Positions 18,796 to 28,198 of a stretch of 64,000 nucleotides of DNA are shown here, piece by piece (position 1 is the stretch's first letter; every line of letters begins with the position of its first letter). The position numbers and the translations under genes were made by a program. The DNA is from Limnohabitans sp. 103DPR2 (lineage in GTDB: Bacteria > Pseudomonadota > Gammaproteobacteria > Burkholderiales > Burkholderiaceae_C), in NCBI RefSeq assembly GCF_001412575.1, contig NZ_CP011834.1, positions 124,001 through 188,000 on the forward strand. Direction: 5' to 3'. The notes beneath the pieces are model-generated. The model was not told where the DNA came from, did not search any database, and was given only the letters and a program-made list of their open reading frames with translations.

Positions 18796-19731
18796 TCAAA
18801 CGGGGAACTGACGCTCCCAATTCTCAACTTCTGGCAGCCCTAAACAGTCGTTGTACTCTTTGGAAGTGAGCTGACGCGGCTTGGCCGCCAGGGTGTGGCC
18901 GTCGGTTTGCAAGTGCTGCAAGGCCTCGCGCATGGCAAAACCCACCGCATTGCGCAGCAAGGCGGGGTAAATGGCCAAGGCCACGCCATGGGTGTGCAAC
19001 TGGGTTGCGGGCAAGCCAAGCAAAGGGCCACCGGCATCGATGTTGACGGTGCAAGGAATGGTCAAAGCAGCTGAGATTTGCTTCAGATCGTCCAGCAAGC
19101 CGGGATGGGCTTTCAGCTCGACGAACACAGCATCGGCGCCTGCTTTTTGAAAGGCTTGCGCACGGGCAATGCCTGCTGCCAGGCCTTCGGCGCCCACGCT
19201 GTCGGTGCGGGCAATGATCATGAACTGATCGTCTTTGCGCGCCGCCACGGCCGCTTCAATTTTGGCAACAGCCTCGCGGAACGGCAACACACTGCGATCG
19301 CCCGGCAATTGGGCGCAGCGTTTGGGCGAAATTTGGTCTTCCATGTGGATGGCTGCCACCCCTGCCGCTTCAAATTCTTCAATGGTGCGGCGCACGCCCA
19401 CCACGTTGCCATAACCGGTATCGGCATCGCAAATGAGGGGCAAGTTGACGCACGCGGCCACGCGGCGGGCATGACCGGACATCAATGACAAGTCGACCAA
19501 ACCCACATCGGGGCGGCCCAACAAGGTGGCCGACACGCCGTTGCCTGTCATGTAGACCGCTTCAAATCCGAGTTGCTGCACCATGCGCGCGCCATAGCCG
19601 TCGTACACGCCAGGCGCCACCACCGCGGGGCCGCCCTGCTGTGCTTGCTTGAGCTTGGCCCGCAACTGTTGACGCAACTGAGTCGGCGTAAGTGCGCGCT
19701 GACTTTCTGCAGGGATTGGCGTTGCGCTCAT
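18796..19731 (-). CDS. Isocitrate lyase/PEP mutase family C-C lyase
   Basis: A 311-residue TIM-barrel enzyme of the superfamily that includes methylisocitrate lyase, 2,3-dimethylmalate lyase and oxaloacetate decarboxylase. It shows VVAPGVYDGYGARMVQQLGF at the substrate side, the metal site DADTGYGN, and EDQISPKRCAQLPGD in place of the KKCGH loop of true lyases. The ATG at 19731 overlaps the LeuD-like stop as ATGA; a longer frame to 19746 is less likely. As the last gene of an operon with an aconitase-type hydratase and a TctC receptor, it probably cleaves the hydrated dicarboxylate, as in the dimethylmaleate pathway. That substrate is inference. Confidence 0.82.
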   Translation of the reverse strand: MSATPIPAESQRALTPTQLRQQLRAKLKQAQQGGPAVVAPGVYDGYGARMVQQLGFEAVYMTGNGVSATLLGRPDVGLVDLSLMSGHARRVAACVNLPLICDADTGYGNVVGVRRTIEEFEAAGVAAIHMEDQISPKRCAQLPGDRSVLPFREAVAKIEAAVAARKDDQFMIIARTDSVGAEGLAAGIARAQAFQKAGADAVFVELKAHPGLLDDLKQISAALTIPCTVNIDAGGPLLGLPATQLHTHGVALAIYPALLRNAVGFAMREALQHLQTDGHTLAAKPRQLTSKEYNDCLGLPEVENWERQFPV

Positions 19732-20237
19732 GCTGTGATTTTCCAATCAGGGTATTTTTTCAAAAAGGGAATGAGACCGCCTTCGGCCAAAATGGCCAGG
19801 ATGGCTTCAGGCACTGCGCCCAAAGGTCGCATTACATGGCGGTTGGTGACCTCTAGTTTTTGGCCAGCCATGTCGATGCGCAGCGTGTCACCTTCTTCAA
19901 TACTGGCCACATCGCACTCAATCACGGGCAGGCCATTGTTGATGGCGTTGCGGAAAAATTGGCGGCCAAACGAGGGCGCCACAATGGCTGCCACACCCAT
20001 GCGACGCAAGATGTGAACAGCTTGTTCACGCGACGAGTTGATGCCAAAGTGCGTGCCCGCCACGATGACGCTGCCCGCGACAAAGCGAGACGCAAAACCG
20101 GGTGACACCGCATCAAAGGCTTGCGCAGCAATGAAGGCTTCGTCTTTGCCAGGCAAGTACTTGCCCGAGCAATTAAGGTCGGTGTTGACGTCGTCACCCA
20201 AACGGTAAACACGTCCTTGAAGGGTGTGATCAAGCAT
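19728..20237 (-). CDS. LeuD-like hydratase small subunit
   Basis: A 169-residue swivel-domain subunit of the aconitase superfamily. YRLGDDVNTDLNCSGKYLP and AGTHFGINSSREQAVHILRR (the loop carrying the substrate-binding Ser-Arg) are clear. It is shorter than leucine-pathway LeuD proteins (about 200 residues) and matches the short subunits of 3-isopropylmalate-type or dimethylmaleate-type hydratases. It overlaps the large-subunit gene by 8 nt and the lyase gene by 4 nt, so subunit balance is probably set by translational coupling. Confidence 0.82.
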   Translation of the reverse strand: MLDHTLQGRVYRLGDDVNTDLNCSGKYLPGKDEAFIAAQAFDAVSPGFASRFVAGSVIVAGTHFGINSSREQAVHILRRMGVAAIVAPSFGRQFFRNAINNGLPVIECDVASIEEGDTLRIDMAGQKLEVTNRHVMRPLGAVPEAILAILAEGGLIPFLKKYPDWKITA

Positions 20238-21516
20238 GTGAAGCCTCCCACTGGCCGCCCGCCACAGTGCGGGGATCGGTGATGTAGCCGGTCAATGCCG
20301 AGGCCGCCACGGTGGCTGCAGAGCCCAACCAAATGTCGGCATCGTGGTTGCCCAAGCGGCCTTGGAAATTGCGATTGGCACTGGAGATGACCACTTCGCG
20401 GTCGCCTGGAATCAGGTGATTGGTAATGCCAACGCAGGTGCCGCAGCCGGCGGCTTCGACGGACGCACCGGCTTCGGTCAAAGCTTCGATCAGGCCTTCA
20501 CGCGCAGCCGCCAGATAAATTTGGCGTGAAGCGGGCGTGATGATCATGCGCACGCCTTTGGCCACGCGCTTGCCTTTGAGCACCGCAGCGGCTTGACGGA
20601 TGTCGTCCAAACGGCCGTTGGTACATGTGCCAATTAAAGCGAAATTGATTTTTTGGCTCACCACCTCGTGCGCCGACACGATGTCGTCGACGGAATGTTT
20701 GCGCGCCACTTGCGGGGCCAGTTGCGATGCATCGATCTCAAAGTGATCGGCGTAATGCGCATCGGCATCGGCACTCAAAGGCGCGGGCGTTTTGGCGCCA
20801 TGGGCTTTGAGCCAGGCAAAGGTTTTTTCGTCGGCCTCGAGCAATGCAGCTTTGGCCCCCAGCTCGGCGGCGTGGTTGCACAGCGTCATGCGGTCGTCGA
20901 TTTCCATGGCCTGTACAGCCGAACCGACGTATTCAATGGCGCGGTAGTTCAAGCCTTCTGCGCCAAATTTGCCCAGCATGTGCAAGGTCACGTCTTTGGC
21001 CCAGACGCCAGGCTGCAAGTGGCCCTTGAGGGTGACGCGCACAGACTCGGGAACTCGCAACCACACTTTGCCTGTGGCCATCACGGCGCTGACGTCGGTG
21101 CCCTCGATGCCTGTGCCAAACGCATTGAAAGCGCCATACGTCACAGAGTGCGTGTCGGTACCGACAATCAAATCACCGCATGTGAGGTGGCCACCTTCGG
21201 GCATCACTTGGTGGCAAATGCCATCGCCAATGTCGTACAACACGCTGCCATGTTCGTCGGCAAATTTGCGCATGGCCGTGTGGCCTTGCGCCGCCTCCAC
21301 CGTGGGCGGTGGTGAAAAATGATCGAGCACCCAAGCCGTTTTGTTAGCAAAGGGCAAAGATTTGGCGCCCATTTTTTCAACCATGCGGATGGCATTGGGC
21401 GCACGTGCATCGTGCACCATGGCGAAGCTGACGTTGGCCACCACCAGGTCACCCGCGCGGGTGCTTGGCAAACCGGCATGGCGCGCCAATAGTTTTTCTG
21501 CGAGGGTCAAACCCAT
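20230..21516 (-). CDS. LeuC-like hydratase large subunit (Fe-S)
   Basis: A 428-residue aconitase-superfamily subunit carrying a 4Fe-4S cluster that reversibly dehydrates a hydroxy-dicarboxylate. Cluster cysteines are seen in LIGTCTNGRLDDI and AAGCGTCVGITNHLIPGD. GTDTHSVTYGAFNAFGTGIE is the other signature. The size (428) fits the short, archaeal-like type rather than the about 470-residue leucine enzyme, and no leuA or leuB is nearby. The start of the gene lies 18 nt behind tctC. The likely partner reaction is cleavage by the isocitrate-lyase-family gene downstream. Confidence 0.83.
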   Translation of the reverse strand: MGLTLAEKLLARHAGLPSTRAGDLVVANVSFAMVHDARAPNAIRMVEKMGAKSLPFANKTAWVLDHFSPPPTVEAAQGHTAMRKFADEHGSVLYDIGDGICHQVMPEGGHLTCGDLIVGTDTHSVTYGAFNAFGTGIEGTDVSAVMATGKVWLRVPESVRVTLKGHLQPGVWAKDVTLHMLGKFGAEGLNYRAIEYVGSAVQAMEIDDRMTLCNHAAELGAKAALLEADEKTFAWLKAHGAKTPAPLSADADAHYADHFEIDASQLAPQVARKHSVDDIVSAHEVVSQKINFALIGTCTNGRLDDIRQAAAVLKGKRVAKGVRMIITPASRQIYLAAAREGLIEALTEAGASVEAAGCGTCVGITNHLIPGDREVVISSANRNFQGRLGNHDADIWLGSAATVAASALTGYITDPRTVAGGQWEASHA

Positions 21517-21534
21517 GATGTGCTTTCTGAAAAA

Positions 21535-22536
21535 TTAACTGCCTTTGATGTTCGCTTTGCGAACCACACTGCCCCACTTGTCGCTCTCGGCCTTGATGTA
21601 ACGGGACGCTTCAGCTGGCGTGGTGGGCGTAGGCTCTAAGCCCAGCTTGCGCAATTGCGCCACCACACCGGGATCTTTCAAAGTGGCCACCAAGGCCGCG
21701 TTCAAACGCTTGATGACTTCAGGTGATGTTTTGGCAGGTGCCGCAAAGGCATACCAATTGGTTGCTTCAAAACCAGGATAGCCTGACTCTGCAATGGTGG
21801 GCACGTTCGGCAAAGCCTCTAAGCGCTTGGCACCGGTGGTGGCCAGCGGGCGCAACTTACCGGTTTGAATGTGCTGCACCGCATCAGTGGGGCTTGAGAA
21901 GATGGAGGGCAACACACCGCCAAGCAAATCGTTCATGGCAGGCGCACCCCCGCGATAGGCCACGTGCTGGTTGTTCAAGTTGGCTGCAATTTTGAGCAAC
22001 TCACCGGCCAAATGACCGCCGCCGCCAATGCCAGATGAGCCAAAGGACATCTTGGAATTTTCTTGGCGTGCTTGTTTCAGGTAGTCGTCAAAGGTTTTGA
22101 CATCGCTGGCCGAGTTGACCACCAACACATTGCTGAACACCACGCACAAGGTCAAGGCTGCCGTGTCGACAACGGGGTCGTAGTTCAACTTGTTCAAGTG
22201 CTGGTTCACCGACAAAGAACCCACGGTACCCAGCATGATGGTGTGACCATCGGGCGTCGCCTTGGTTAACAAGTCGGTGGCAATGTTGCCGCCAGCGCCG
22301 GGCTTGTTGTCGATCACGACGTTTTGCTTGAACAACTCGGTCAACTTGGGCACCATGATGCGGGCCACCGTGTCGGAGCTGCCACCGGGGGCAAAGCCCA
22401 CCAATATTTTGATGCTCTGTGAAGGGAAGTTGCTGTCTGCTGCCGTTTGGGCTTGCACAGAAAACAAAGTTTGGGCACCGAGCAGTGCCACAGTCAACAA
22501 GGCTTGACGGCGCAACGACGAAAAAGCAAATGGCAT
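21535..22536 (-). CDS. TctC/Bug-family periplasmic binding protein
   Basis: A 333-residue secreted receptor of the tripartite tricarboxylate family. The ATG at 22536 has a strong AGGAG ribosome site and begins a signal peptide (SLRRQALLTVALLGAQTLFS, cleavage near VQAQ). The mature protein shows IKILVGFAPGGSSDTVARI, NKPGAGGNIATDLLTKATPDG, and HVAYRGGAPAMNDLLGG. Such proteins bind small carboxylates. No TctAB membrane genes are beside it, so it would use a transporter elsewhere or signal ligand presence. It heads the hydratase-lyase operon, which suggests that its ligand is the substrate of those enzymes. Confidence 0.9.
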   Translation of the reverse strand: MPFAFSSLRRQALLTVALLGAQTLFSVQAQTAADSNFPSQSIKILVGFAPGGSSDTVARIMVPKLTELFKQNVVIDNKPGAGGNIATDLLTKATPDGHTIMLGTVGSLSVNQHLNKLNYDPVVDTAALTLCVVFSNVLVVNSASDVKTFDDYLKQARQENSKMSFGSSGIGGGGHLAGELLKIAANLNNQHVAYRGGAPAMNDLLGGVLPSIFSSPTDAVQHIQTGKLRPLATTGAKRLEALPNVPTIAESGYPGFEATNWYAFAAPAKTSPEVIKRLNAALVATLKDPGVVAQLRKLGLEPTPTTPAEASRYIKAESDKWGSVVRKANIKGS

Positions 22537-22621
22537 GGCTTGTCTCTCCTGAATTGGGATGCGGTGAGTGTAGGCCCAAGCCCCCTCTTTGCAAGCAAAT
22601 GACTGGGGTTTGAGCTTGCGT

Positions 22622-22640
22622 CTGTGAGTTGCCCTCACAG
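22622..22640. promoter_or_regulatory. Dyad between holA and the tctC operon
   Basis: CTGTGAG (22622-22628) and CTCACAG (22634-22640) form a perfect 7-bp inverted repeat with a 5-bp spacer. It lies about 85 bp upstream of the tctC start and 21 bp beyond the holA stop. It has no U-run on either side, so an operator for the catabolic operon is more likely than a terminator. The regulator is unknown. Confidence 0.45.
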
Positions 22641-22661
22641 CGCGCCACAAGTCAAATGACT

Positions 22662-23717
22662 TTAGTTTTTGGCAGCACAAGCGCTGGCTACGCGCAAGGC
22701 CAGACGGTGCAATGCTTGCCAGGGGTCGGTAGGCCAATCTGCTACTTTCAAACCTTTGACAATGCCATCCACTTGGTGGGCGTTTTGCAGCAATTGCGCC
22801 AGGCGGCTGGCCGACAAACGTGGCAAGACCCGCTCAAATTGTTTTTCGCGAACGCCCCAAATGCGTTGCTCGCGCAAGGCCATGGGCAAGGGCTTTCCTT
22901 CGGCCATCGCGTCTTTGACGCGCTTAAGCGCTCGAATGTCTTCGGCCAAGGTGTAGTGCACCAACACCGCAGCTTCGCCTTCAGCTTGTAAGCCATCGAG
23001 CATGCGCTGCACACGTGCCACTTGCCCCGACAACACCGACTCTGAGAGTTTGAACACATCGTAGCGCGCCACATTGAGCACGGCGCTTTCAACTTGGGAC
23101 TGCGTCAGCTCGCCTGCCGGATACAGCAATCCCAGTTTTTGAATTTCTTGGTGGGCCGCCAACAAGTTGCCCTCAACACGGTCGGCAAAAAATTGCAAAC
23201 AATTTTGGCCATCTTGGCCTGCCACCACGCTTTGCCCTTGCAACTTCAAGCGCTGCGCAATCCATTGCGGCAACTGCGCACGGTCGAGTGAATCAATCTG
23301 CACCGTGACGCCGTACTGATCGAGTGCACCAAACCAAGCACCTTTCTTGGTGGCATTGTCCAATCGCGGCAAGATGAACAAGGTCAAGGTGCTGTCATTG
23401 CCTTCTGCGGTTTGTGCCAGCTGCTGAATCATGGGGCTGCCTTCTTTGCCAGGCTTGCCCGTGGGAATGCGAATCTCCAACAGTTGCTTGTCGGCAAACA
23501 AGCTCATCGAGCCGCCGGCTGCCAACACTTCACTCCAATCAAAGTGCGCACCCGACACCACATGCACACTGCGCTCGGTAAAGCCTTGGCTGCGTGCTGC
23601 GGCGCGAATGGCGTCTGCGGCCTCTTGCACCAACAGGGCCTCATCGCCATGCAAGGTGTACAAGCTGCGCAAACCTTTTTGCAAATGCGCTTGGATTTGA
23701 GGCAGGGCCAGTTGCAT
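22662..23717 (-). CDS. holA: DNA polymerase III subunit delta
   Basis: A 351-residue clamp-loader subunit that opens the beta sliding clamp. It has the HolA pattern: an N-terminal domain with LYTLHGDEALLVQEAADAIR, followed by GGSMSLFADKQLLEIRIP, and the middle and C-terminal helices with DVFKLSESVLSGQVARVQRML and LKVADWPTDPWQALHRLALR. It is encoded directly after lptE (37 nt), the same order (leuS-lptE-holA) as in E. coli, which supports the call. No P-loop is expected or seen in this subunit. Confidence 0.95.
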   Translation of the reverse strand: MQLALPQIQAHLQKGLRSLYTLHGDEALLVQEAADAIRAAARSQGFTERSVHVVSGAHFDWSEVLAAGGSMSLFADKQLLEIRIPTGKPGKEGSPMIQQLAQTAEGNDSTLTLFILPRLDNATKKGAWFGALDQYGVTVQIDSLDRAQLPQWIAQRLKLQGQSVVAGQDGQNCLQFFADRVEGNLLAAHQEIQKLGLLYPAGELTQSQVESAVLNVARYDVFKLSESVLSGQVARVQRMLDGLQAEGEAAVLVHYTLAEDIRALKRVKDAMAEGKPLPMALREQRIWGVREKQFERVLPRLSASRLAQLLQNAHQVDGIVKGLKVADWPTDPWQALHRLALRVASACAAKN

Positions 23718-23754
23718 GGGAGAAAACTTTAATCGCGCAACAAGTGCAGGCTTG

Positions 23755-24312
23755 TCAAAGCGACTTCACGGCGGCCAAGCGTCGCAACATTTGCTGCACG
23801 ATGTCCACTTGCATGTCGCGGTACATCATGGCTTCTTCAATTTCTTTGGACAAAGCCGCAGACTCCAAGAAGCTCAGGTCGCGCTGCTGCTGCAACTCCA
23901 CTTCGGGAATCAAATTTTTGCCCTGCGGTGTGCGCAAGCGAAATTTCACTTTCAAGCGCAGTTGCAATTCACGCACTTGACCCGATGCGTTGAGGCCGAC
24001 CACTACGCGCTCACGAACTTCAGACATCACGTCCAGCACCACCTCACTGGCCGCCATGTCTTTGGCTTCGGTGAAGACGGTCAAGTTGGCATTGCTGGCC
24101 AAATGACGGCGCAGGTCTACGCCCAATGCCGATTGACGCGGCAAGATCAGGAACAAAGACTTGAAGGGCAAGTCGGCACTTTGGCGCAATTGAAAACCGC
24201 AGCCCGACAAGCCTGCAGCGGCCACGCCACTCAACAGCACGCCACCCGCCATTCTGCGCCCCAAGGTTTGCAGCGATTGGCGACGGGTTAGCAACTGTGG
24301 GGCTTTGTTCAT
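23755..24312 (-). CDS. lptE: LPS-assembly lipoprotein LptE
   Basis: A 185-residue outer-membrane lipoprotein that plugs the LptD barrel during lipopolysaccharide export. An unusually long N-region (LTRRQSLQTLGRRMAGGVLL) leads to the lipobox LSGC, after which GFQLRQSADLPFKSLFLI matches the LptE start. A C-terminal coiled region ends in MYRDMQVDIVQQMLRRLAA, a usual family feature. It lies 38 nt after leuS. The twin Arg pairs in the leader are noticed, but the lipobox makes a lipoprotein signal the simplest reading. Confidence 0.93.
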   Translation of the reverse strand: MNKAPQLLTRRQSLQTLGRRMAGGVLLSGVAAAGLSGCGFQLRQSADLPFKSLFLILPRQSALGVDLRRHLASNANLTVFTEAKDMAASEVVLDVMSEVRERVVVGLNASGQVRELQLRLKVKFRLRTPQGKNLIPEVELQQQRDLSFLESAALSKEIEEAMMYRDMQVDIVQQMLRRLAAVKSL

Positions 24313-24350
24313 GGTGTGTGCTTTGAAGCGATTGGCGTGCGGCAGTGTGC

Positions 24351-27017
24351 TTACAACACCACGTTGACCAATCGGCCCGGCACCACAATGATTTTCTTGG
24401 GCTGCGTGCCTTGCTTGGTCACTTGCTCATGCGCCGCCGCCGCTTGTTCAATGGCGGCTTTGTCAGCATTCGCAGGCACCGTGAGCGAGCCACGCAGCTT
24501 GCCGTTGATTTGCAACATGAGTTCAATTTCGTCACGTTGCAAAGCCGTTTCGTCCACACCAGGCCAAGCCACATCGAGCAAATCGCCGCAGCAAGTGCCG
24601 TAGCCCAACTCGTTCCACAACTGGAAGGCCAAGTGTGGGCAGGCGGGGTACATCACGCGCAGCAAAATGGAATAGCACTCGGCCAAAGCGGCGTTGTCGT
24701 TCACATCTTTGGAAGTCGACAGCGGAGAGTCTTCCAACGTGTTGAGCATCTTCATCAGCGCCGAAACCACCGTGTTGTATTGCATGCGCTCGTAGTCGTA
24801 ATTGGCTTGGCGCAGCACCGAGTGAATTTCGAGGCGCAACTTCTTGGCCTCGGCACTGAAGGTGATGGGCTGAGAACGGTCGACTGTGAGACCCACTTTC
24901 AAAGCGCTTTCCACTTTGACCGCGTAGTTCCACACACGGCGCACAAAACGGTAGCTGCCTTCCACGGCCGCGTCGTTCCACTCCAAAGTGGCTTCGGGCG
25001 GTGCCGTGAACATGGTGTACAGACGCGCAGTGTCTGCGCCGTATTTTTCAATCAGGTCTTGTGGATCGACGCCATTGTTTTTGGACTTGGACATGGTGCC
25101 CACGCCTTCGTAATCGATGGCGGTGCCCACAGGCAAATCGCCCACCGCATTTTTCAAACGCGCGCCAATGACTTTGCCGTCGTCGGCCAACACGTGCTCG
25201 ACATCGTGGGGCCAGAAATAATCCTTGCCACCTTTGTCGGTGCGGCGAGAGTAAATGTGGTTCAGCACCATGCCTTGCGTGAGCAACTTGGTGAAAGGCT
25301 CGTCCACTTTGACCAAGCCCAAATCGCGCATCACTTTGGTCCAGAAGCGCGCATAGAGCAAGTGCAAAATGGCGTGTTCAATGCCGCCAATGTACTGGTC
25401 CATCGGCATCCAGTAGTCGGCGCCTTCGGCCACCATTTGCTCGGTGTTCTTGGGATCGCAATAGCGCATGAAGTACCAGGACGAATCGACAAACGTGTCC
25501 ATGGTGTCGGTTTCGCGGCGCGCGGGTTTGCCGCACACGGGACACACCACACCTGCGTGGAAGCCTTCGTGTTTGTTGAGCGGATTGCCAGAGCCATCGG
25601 GGATGCAATCTTGCGGCAGCACCACAGGCAAATCTTTTTCGGGCACGGGCACGGCGCCGTGTTCATCGCAATGGATGATGGGAATGGGAGTGCCCCAATA
25701 ACGCTGACGGCTGATGCCCCAGTCACGCAAACGCCAAGTGGTTTTCTTCTCGCCCAAACCTTTGGCAGCCAAGTCGGCGGCCACGGCTTCTAAGGCGTCT
25801 TTGAAATTCAAGCCATCGTATTTGCCGGAGTTGACCAGCACGCCGTTGACCTTGTCGCCAAAGCCATCGTGCCACTCGGTGTGGCTGAAGGTCACGCCTT
25901 TGGAGGCCACCACTTGCTGAATGGGCAATTGGTATTTGAGTGCAAACGCGAAATCACGCTCGTCGTGCGCTGGCACGCCCATCACGGCGCCATCGCCGTA
26001 GCTCATGAGCACGTAATTGCCCACCCACACTTCCACAGGTTTGCCTGTGAGCGGGTGCGTGACGGACAAGCCCGTGCGCATGCCTTCTTTTTCTTTGACA
26101 GCCATCTCGGCTTCGGTGGTGCCGCCCTTTTGGCAGGTCTCAATGAAGGCCGCCAAAGCAGGTTGCGTAAGGGCTGCATGCGCAGCCAATGGATGCTCCG
26201 GGGCCACAGCGCAGAAGGTCACGCCCATGATGGTGTCGGGTCGTGTGGTGAACACATACATCTTGCCGTCTTGAATCAGCTGACCATCGGCTCCACGAAT
26301 GTCGTGCGGGAAGGCAAAACGCACACCAGTGGATTTGCCAATCCAGTTTTCTTGCATGAGCTTCACGCGCTCGGGCCAACCGGGCAACTTGTCGCCGGTG
26401 ACAAAGTCGAGCAACTCTTCAGCGTAATCGGTGATCTTCAAGTAGTAGCCAGGGATCTCGCGCTTCTCAACCACCGCACCTGTGCGCCAGCCTTTGCCGT
26501 CAATCACTTGCTCGTTGGCCAACACGGTTTGATCAATCGGGTCCCAATTGACAACCTGCGTCTTGCGATAGGCCACGCCCTTCTCGAGCATCTTCAAGAA
26601 CAACCATTGGTTCCACTTGTAGTAGCTGTCATCACAGGTGGCCACTTCGCGGCTCCAGTCGATGGCCAAGCCCATGGCCTGCATCTGCTTCTTCATGTAA
26701 GCGATGTTTTCGTAGGTCCACTTGGCGGGCGGCACGCCGTTTTTAAGTGCGGCGTTTTCAGCGGGCAAACCAAACGCATCCCAGCCCATGGGCATGAGCA
26801 CGTTGTAGCCGTTCATGCGCAAATAGCGCGTGAGCATGTCGTTGATGGTGTAGTTGCGCACGTGGCCCATGTGCAGCTTGCCGCTGGGGTAGGGCAGCAT
26901 GGAGCAGGCGTAAAACTTCTTTTTGCTGGCGTCTTCGGTAACGCGGTAGGCATCGCGAGCGTTCCACTGGCTTTGCGCCGCGGGCTCAACTTCGAGGTGG
27001 TTGTACTTGTCTTGCAT
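24351..27017 (-). CDS. leuS: Leucine--tRNA ligase
   Basis: An 888-residue class I aminoacyl-tRNA synthetase. The HIGH-type motif is [18 protein letters not shown], and the KMSKS-type loop is [13 protein letters not shown], with Thr replacing the first Lys as often seen in LeuRS. The editing domain ([20 protein letters not shown]) and the zinc-like region ([20 protein letters not shown]) are present. The ATG at 27017 (MQDKYNH) is used; an open frame running to 27125 lacks similarity. It is followed by lptE and holA. Confidence 0.97.
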   Translation of the reverse strand: MQDKYNHLEVEPAAQSQWNARDAYRVTEDASKKKFYACSMLPYPSGKLHMGHVRNYTINDMLTRYLRMNGYNVLMPMGWDAFGLPAENAALKNGVPPAKWTYENIAYMKKQMQAMGLAIDWSREVATCDDSYYKWNQWLFLKMLEKGVAYRKTQVVNWDPIDQTVLANEQVIDGKGWRTGAVVEKREIPGYYLKITDYAEELLDFVTGDKLPGWPERVKLMQENWIGKSTGVRFAFPHDIRGADGQLIQDGKMYVFTTRPDTIMGVTFCAVAPEHPLAAHAALTQPALAAFIETCQKGGTTEAEMAVKEKEGMRTGLSVTHPLTGKPVEVWVGNYVLMSYGDGAVMGVPAHDERDFAFALKYQLPIQQVVASKGVTFSHTEWHDGFGDKVNGVLVNSGKYDGLNFKDALEAVAADLAAKGLGEKKTTWRLRDWGISRQRYWGTPIPIIHCDEHGAVPVPEKDLPVVLPQDCIPDGSGNPLNKHEGFHAGVVCPVCGKPARRETDTMDTFVDSSWYFMRYCDPKNTEQMVAEGADYWMPMDQYIGGIEHAILHLLYARFWTKVMRDLGLVKVDEPFTKLLTQGMVLNHIYSRRTDKGGKDYFWPHDVEHVLADDGKVIGARLKNAVGDLPVGTAIDYEGVGTMSKSKNNGVDPQDLIEKYGADTARLYTMFTAPPEATLEWNDAAVEGSYRFVRRVWNYAVKVESALKVGLTVDRSQPITFSAEAKKLRLEIHSVLRQANYDYERMQYNTVVSALMKMLNTLEDSPLSTSKDVNDNAALAECYSILLRVMYPACPHLAFQLWNELGYGTCCGDLLDVAWPGVDETALQRDEIELMLQINGKLRGSLTVPANADKAAIEQAAAAHEQVTKQGTQPKKIIVVPGRLVNVVL

Positions 27018-27078
27018 GATGGTGCAAATTGTAGGTGTTTGGCGGGGTGAATTCCCCGTCAAGGCAGGCACAGGGCCA

Positions 27079-27513
27079 TTAGCGTGCAGGACTGTTGCCC
27101 GATCCTGGCGCCGCCACGAAGCCAATGCGGCTCAACCCAGCTTGCTGGGCCAGGCTCATCAGTTCTAAAACCTGGCCATAGGGCACCGATTGGTCCACCC
27201 GAAGCTGCACCTCGAGCTGCGGCTTTTGCGTGGCCATGCGCTGGAGGGCCTCGGGCAAGGCGGTCAGGGCAATGGGTTGGTCGTTTAAGAACAGCTCTTG
27301 CGCCTGATTCAGGCTGAGCGTGAGCGATTCAGGCGCTTCTCCTGCTTGGGCCGCCTTGGCTTGTGGCAAATCCAAGCGAATGGCGCTGGTGAGCAAGGGC
27401 GCCGTGAGGATGAAAATGACCAACAAGACCAGCATCACATCCACCAAAGGCGTGACATTGATGTCACTGAAGGGTTTGGCGGGGGTGGGGCGGGGAAAGC
27501 GACCGAAGGCCAT
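27079..27513 (-). CDS. exbD: ExbD/TolR-family biopolymer transport protein
   Basis: A 144-residue inner-membrane protein with one transmembrane helix. The motif [20 protein letters not shown] carries the proton-path Asp, and a periplasmic domain of about 110 residues follows. With the ExbB/TolQ protein encoded 32 nt upstream it forms a proton-driven motor, powering TonB uptake or the Tol system. No tonB, tolA, tolB or pal gene is here, so ExbBD versus TolQR cannot be settled; the position between dapB and leuS is seen in other Burkholderiales from memory. Confidence 0.85.
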   Translation of the reverse strand: MAFGRFPRPTPAKPFSDINVTPLVDVMLVLLVIFILTAPLLTSAIRLDLPQAKAAQAGEAPESLTLSLNQAQELFLNDQPIALTALPEALQRMATQKPQLEVQLRVDQSVPYGQVLELMSLAQQAGLSRIGFVAAPGSGNSPAR

Positions 27514-27545
27514 GGCGGGTGGGGGGTGTGGGTGGAAGCGCTGCG

Positions 27546-28190
27546 TTAACGCTGACGACCTGTGAGCAAGTTCAACAGGTCTTGGGCAAAACCTTCCAAC
27601 TCAATTTCAATGTGGGCAACTTTGCGGCCCAACACGTTGTAGGCCAGCACGGCAGGAATGGCCACCGCCAAACCCGCAGCGGTCATGACCAGCGCTTCAC
27701 CCACAGGACCTGCAACGCGGTCGAGGGTAATTTGTCCAGCTTCCGCCATGCCACTGAGGGCGTTGAAAATGCCCCACACTGTGCCCAACAAACCCACAAA
27801 GGGAGAGATGGCGCCTGCAGTGGCCAACATCAATTGGCCCCATTGCAGTCGACGAACCGTGGCCTGCATGCTGTCGCGCAGCACACGGGTGAGTTGGTGG
27901 TCGCGCTCGCCCGCAGCGGCCAAAGTGCCGCCCAACGGCAAGACCGTGGCGTCCAGCATGGGTTTGACGCACTGGTCGCGGTCAAATTGCGCCACTTTTT
28001 GCAAGGCGTCATCGAACTGCGCTGCTTGCCAAAATGCCGCAATGCTTTGAGGCACGTCGTGCTGCACACGTTGCAACACTGCCCACTTCCACACAATGAC
28101 AACCCAGGTGCTGACCGACAGCGCCAGCAGCGCCACAGCCACGAGACGGATGACAAAGTCGCCTTGCAGCCAAAAGGTAAGCAAGCTCAT
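27546..28190 (-). CDS. exbB: ExbB/TolQ/MotA-family proton channel protein
   Basis: A 214-residue membrane protein with three predicted helices: about residues 10-35 (VIRLVAVALLALSVSTWVVI), 100-130 (LMLATAGAISPFVGLLGTVW) and 150-180 (ALVMTAAGLAVAIPAVLAYN). The GTVWGIFNALSGM segment and the Thr/Pro-rich third helix are the family hallmarks. It lies 8 nt behind dapB and just before the ExbD/TolR gene, its expected partner. The short length and two-gene set fit either ExbBD or TolQR. Confidence 0.87.
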   Translation of the reverse strand: MSLLTFWLQGDFVIRLVAVALLALSVSTWVVIVWKWAVLQRVQHDVPQSIAAFWQAAQFDDALQKVAQFDRDQCVKPMLDATVLPLGGTLAAAGERDHQLTRVLRDSMQATVRRLQWGQLMLATAGAISPFVGLLGTVWGIFNALSGMAEAGQITLDRVAGPVGEALVMTAAGLAVAIPAVLAYNVLGRKVAHIEIELEGFAQDLLNLLTGRQR

Positions 28191-28198
28191 GGGCAGAC

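Noticed and set aside
19728..21516. Calling the LeuCD-like pair leuC and leuD
   Set aside because: Short subunit lengths, the tctC and lyase context, and absence of leuA/leuB nearby do not support a leucine-pathway role.
22537..22737. N-terminal extension of the tctC gene to 22737
   Set aside because: It would overlap the end of holA, and the ATG at 22536 has an AGGAG site and a clean signal peptide.
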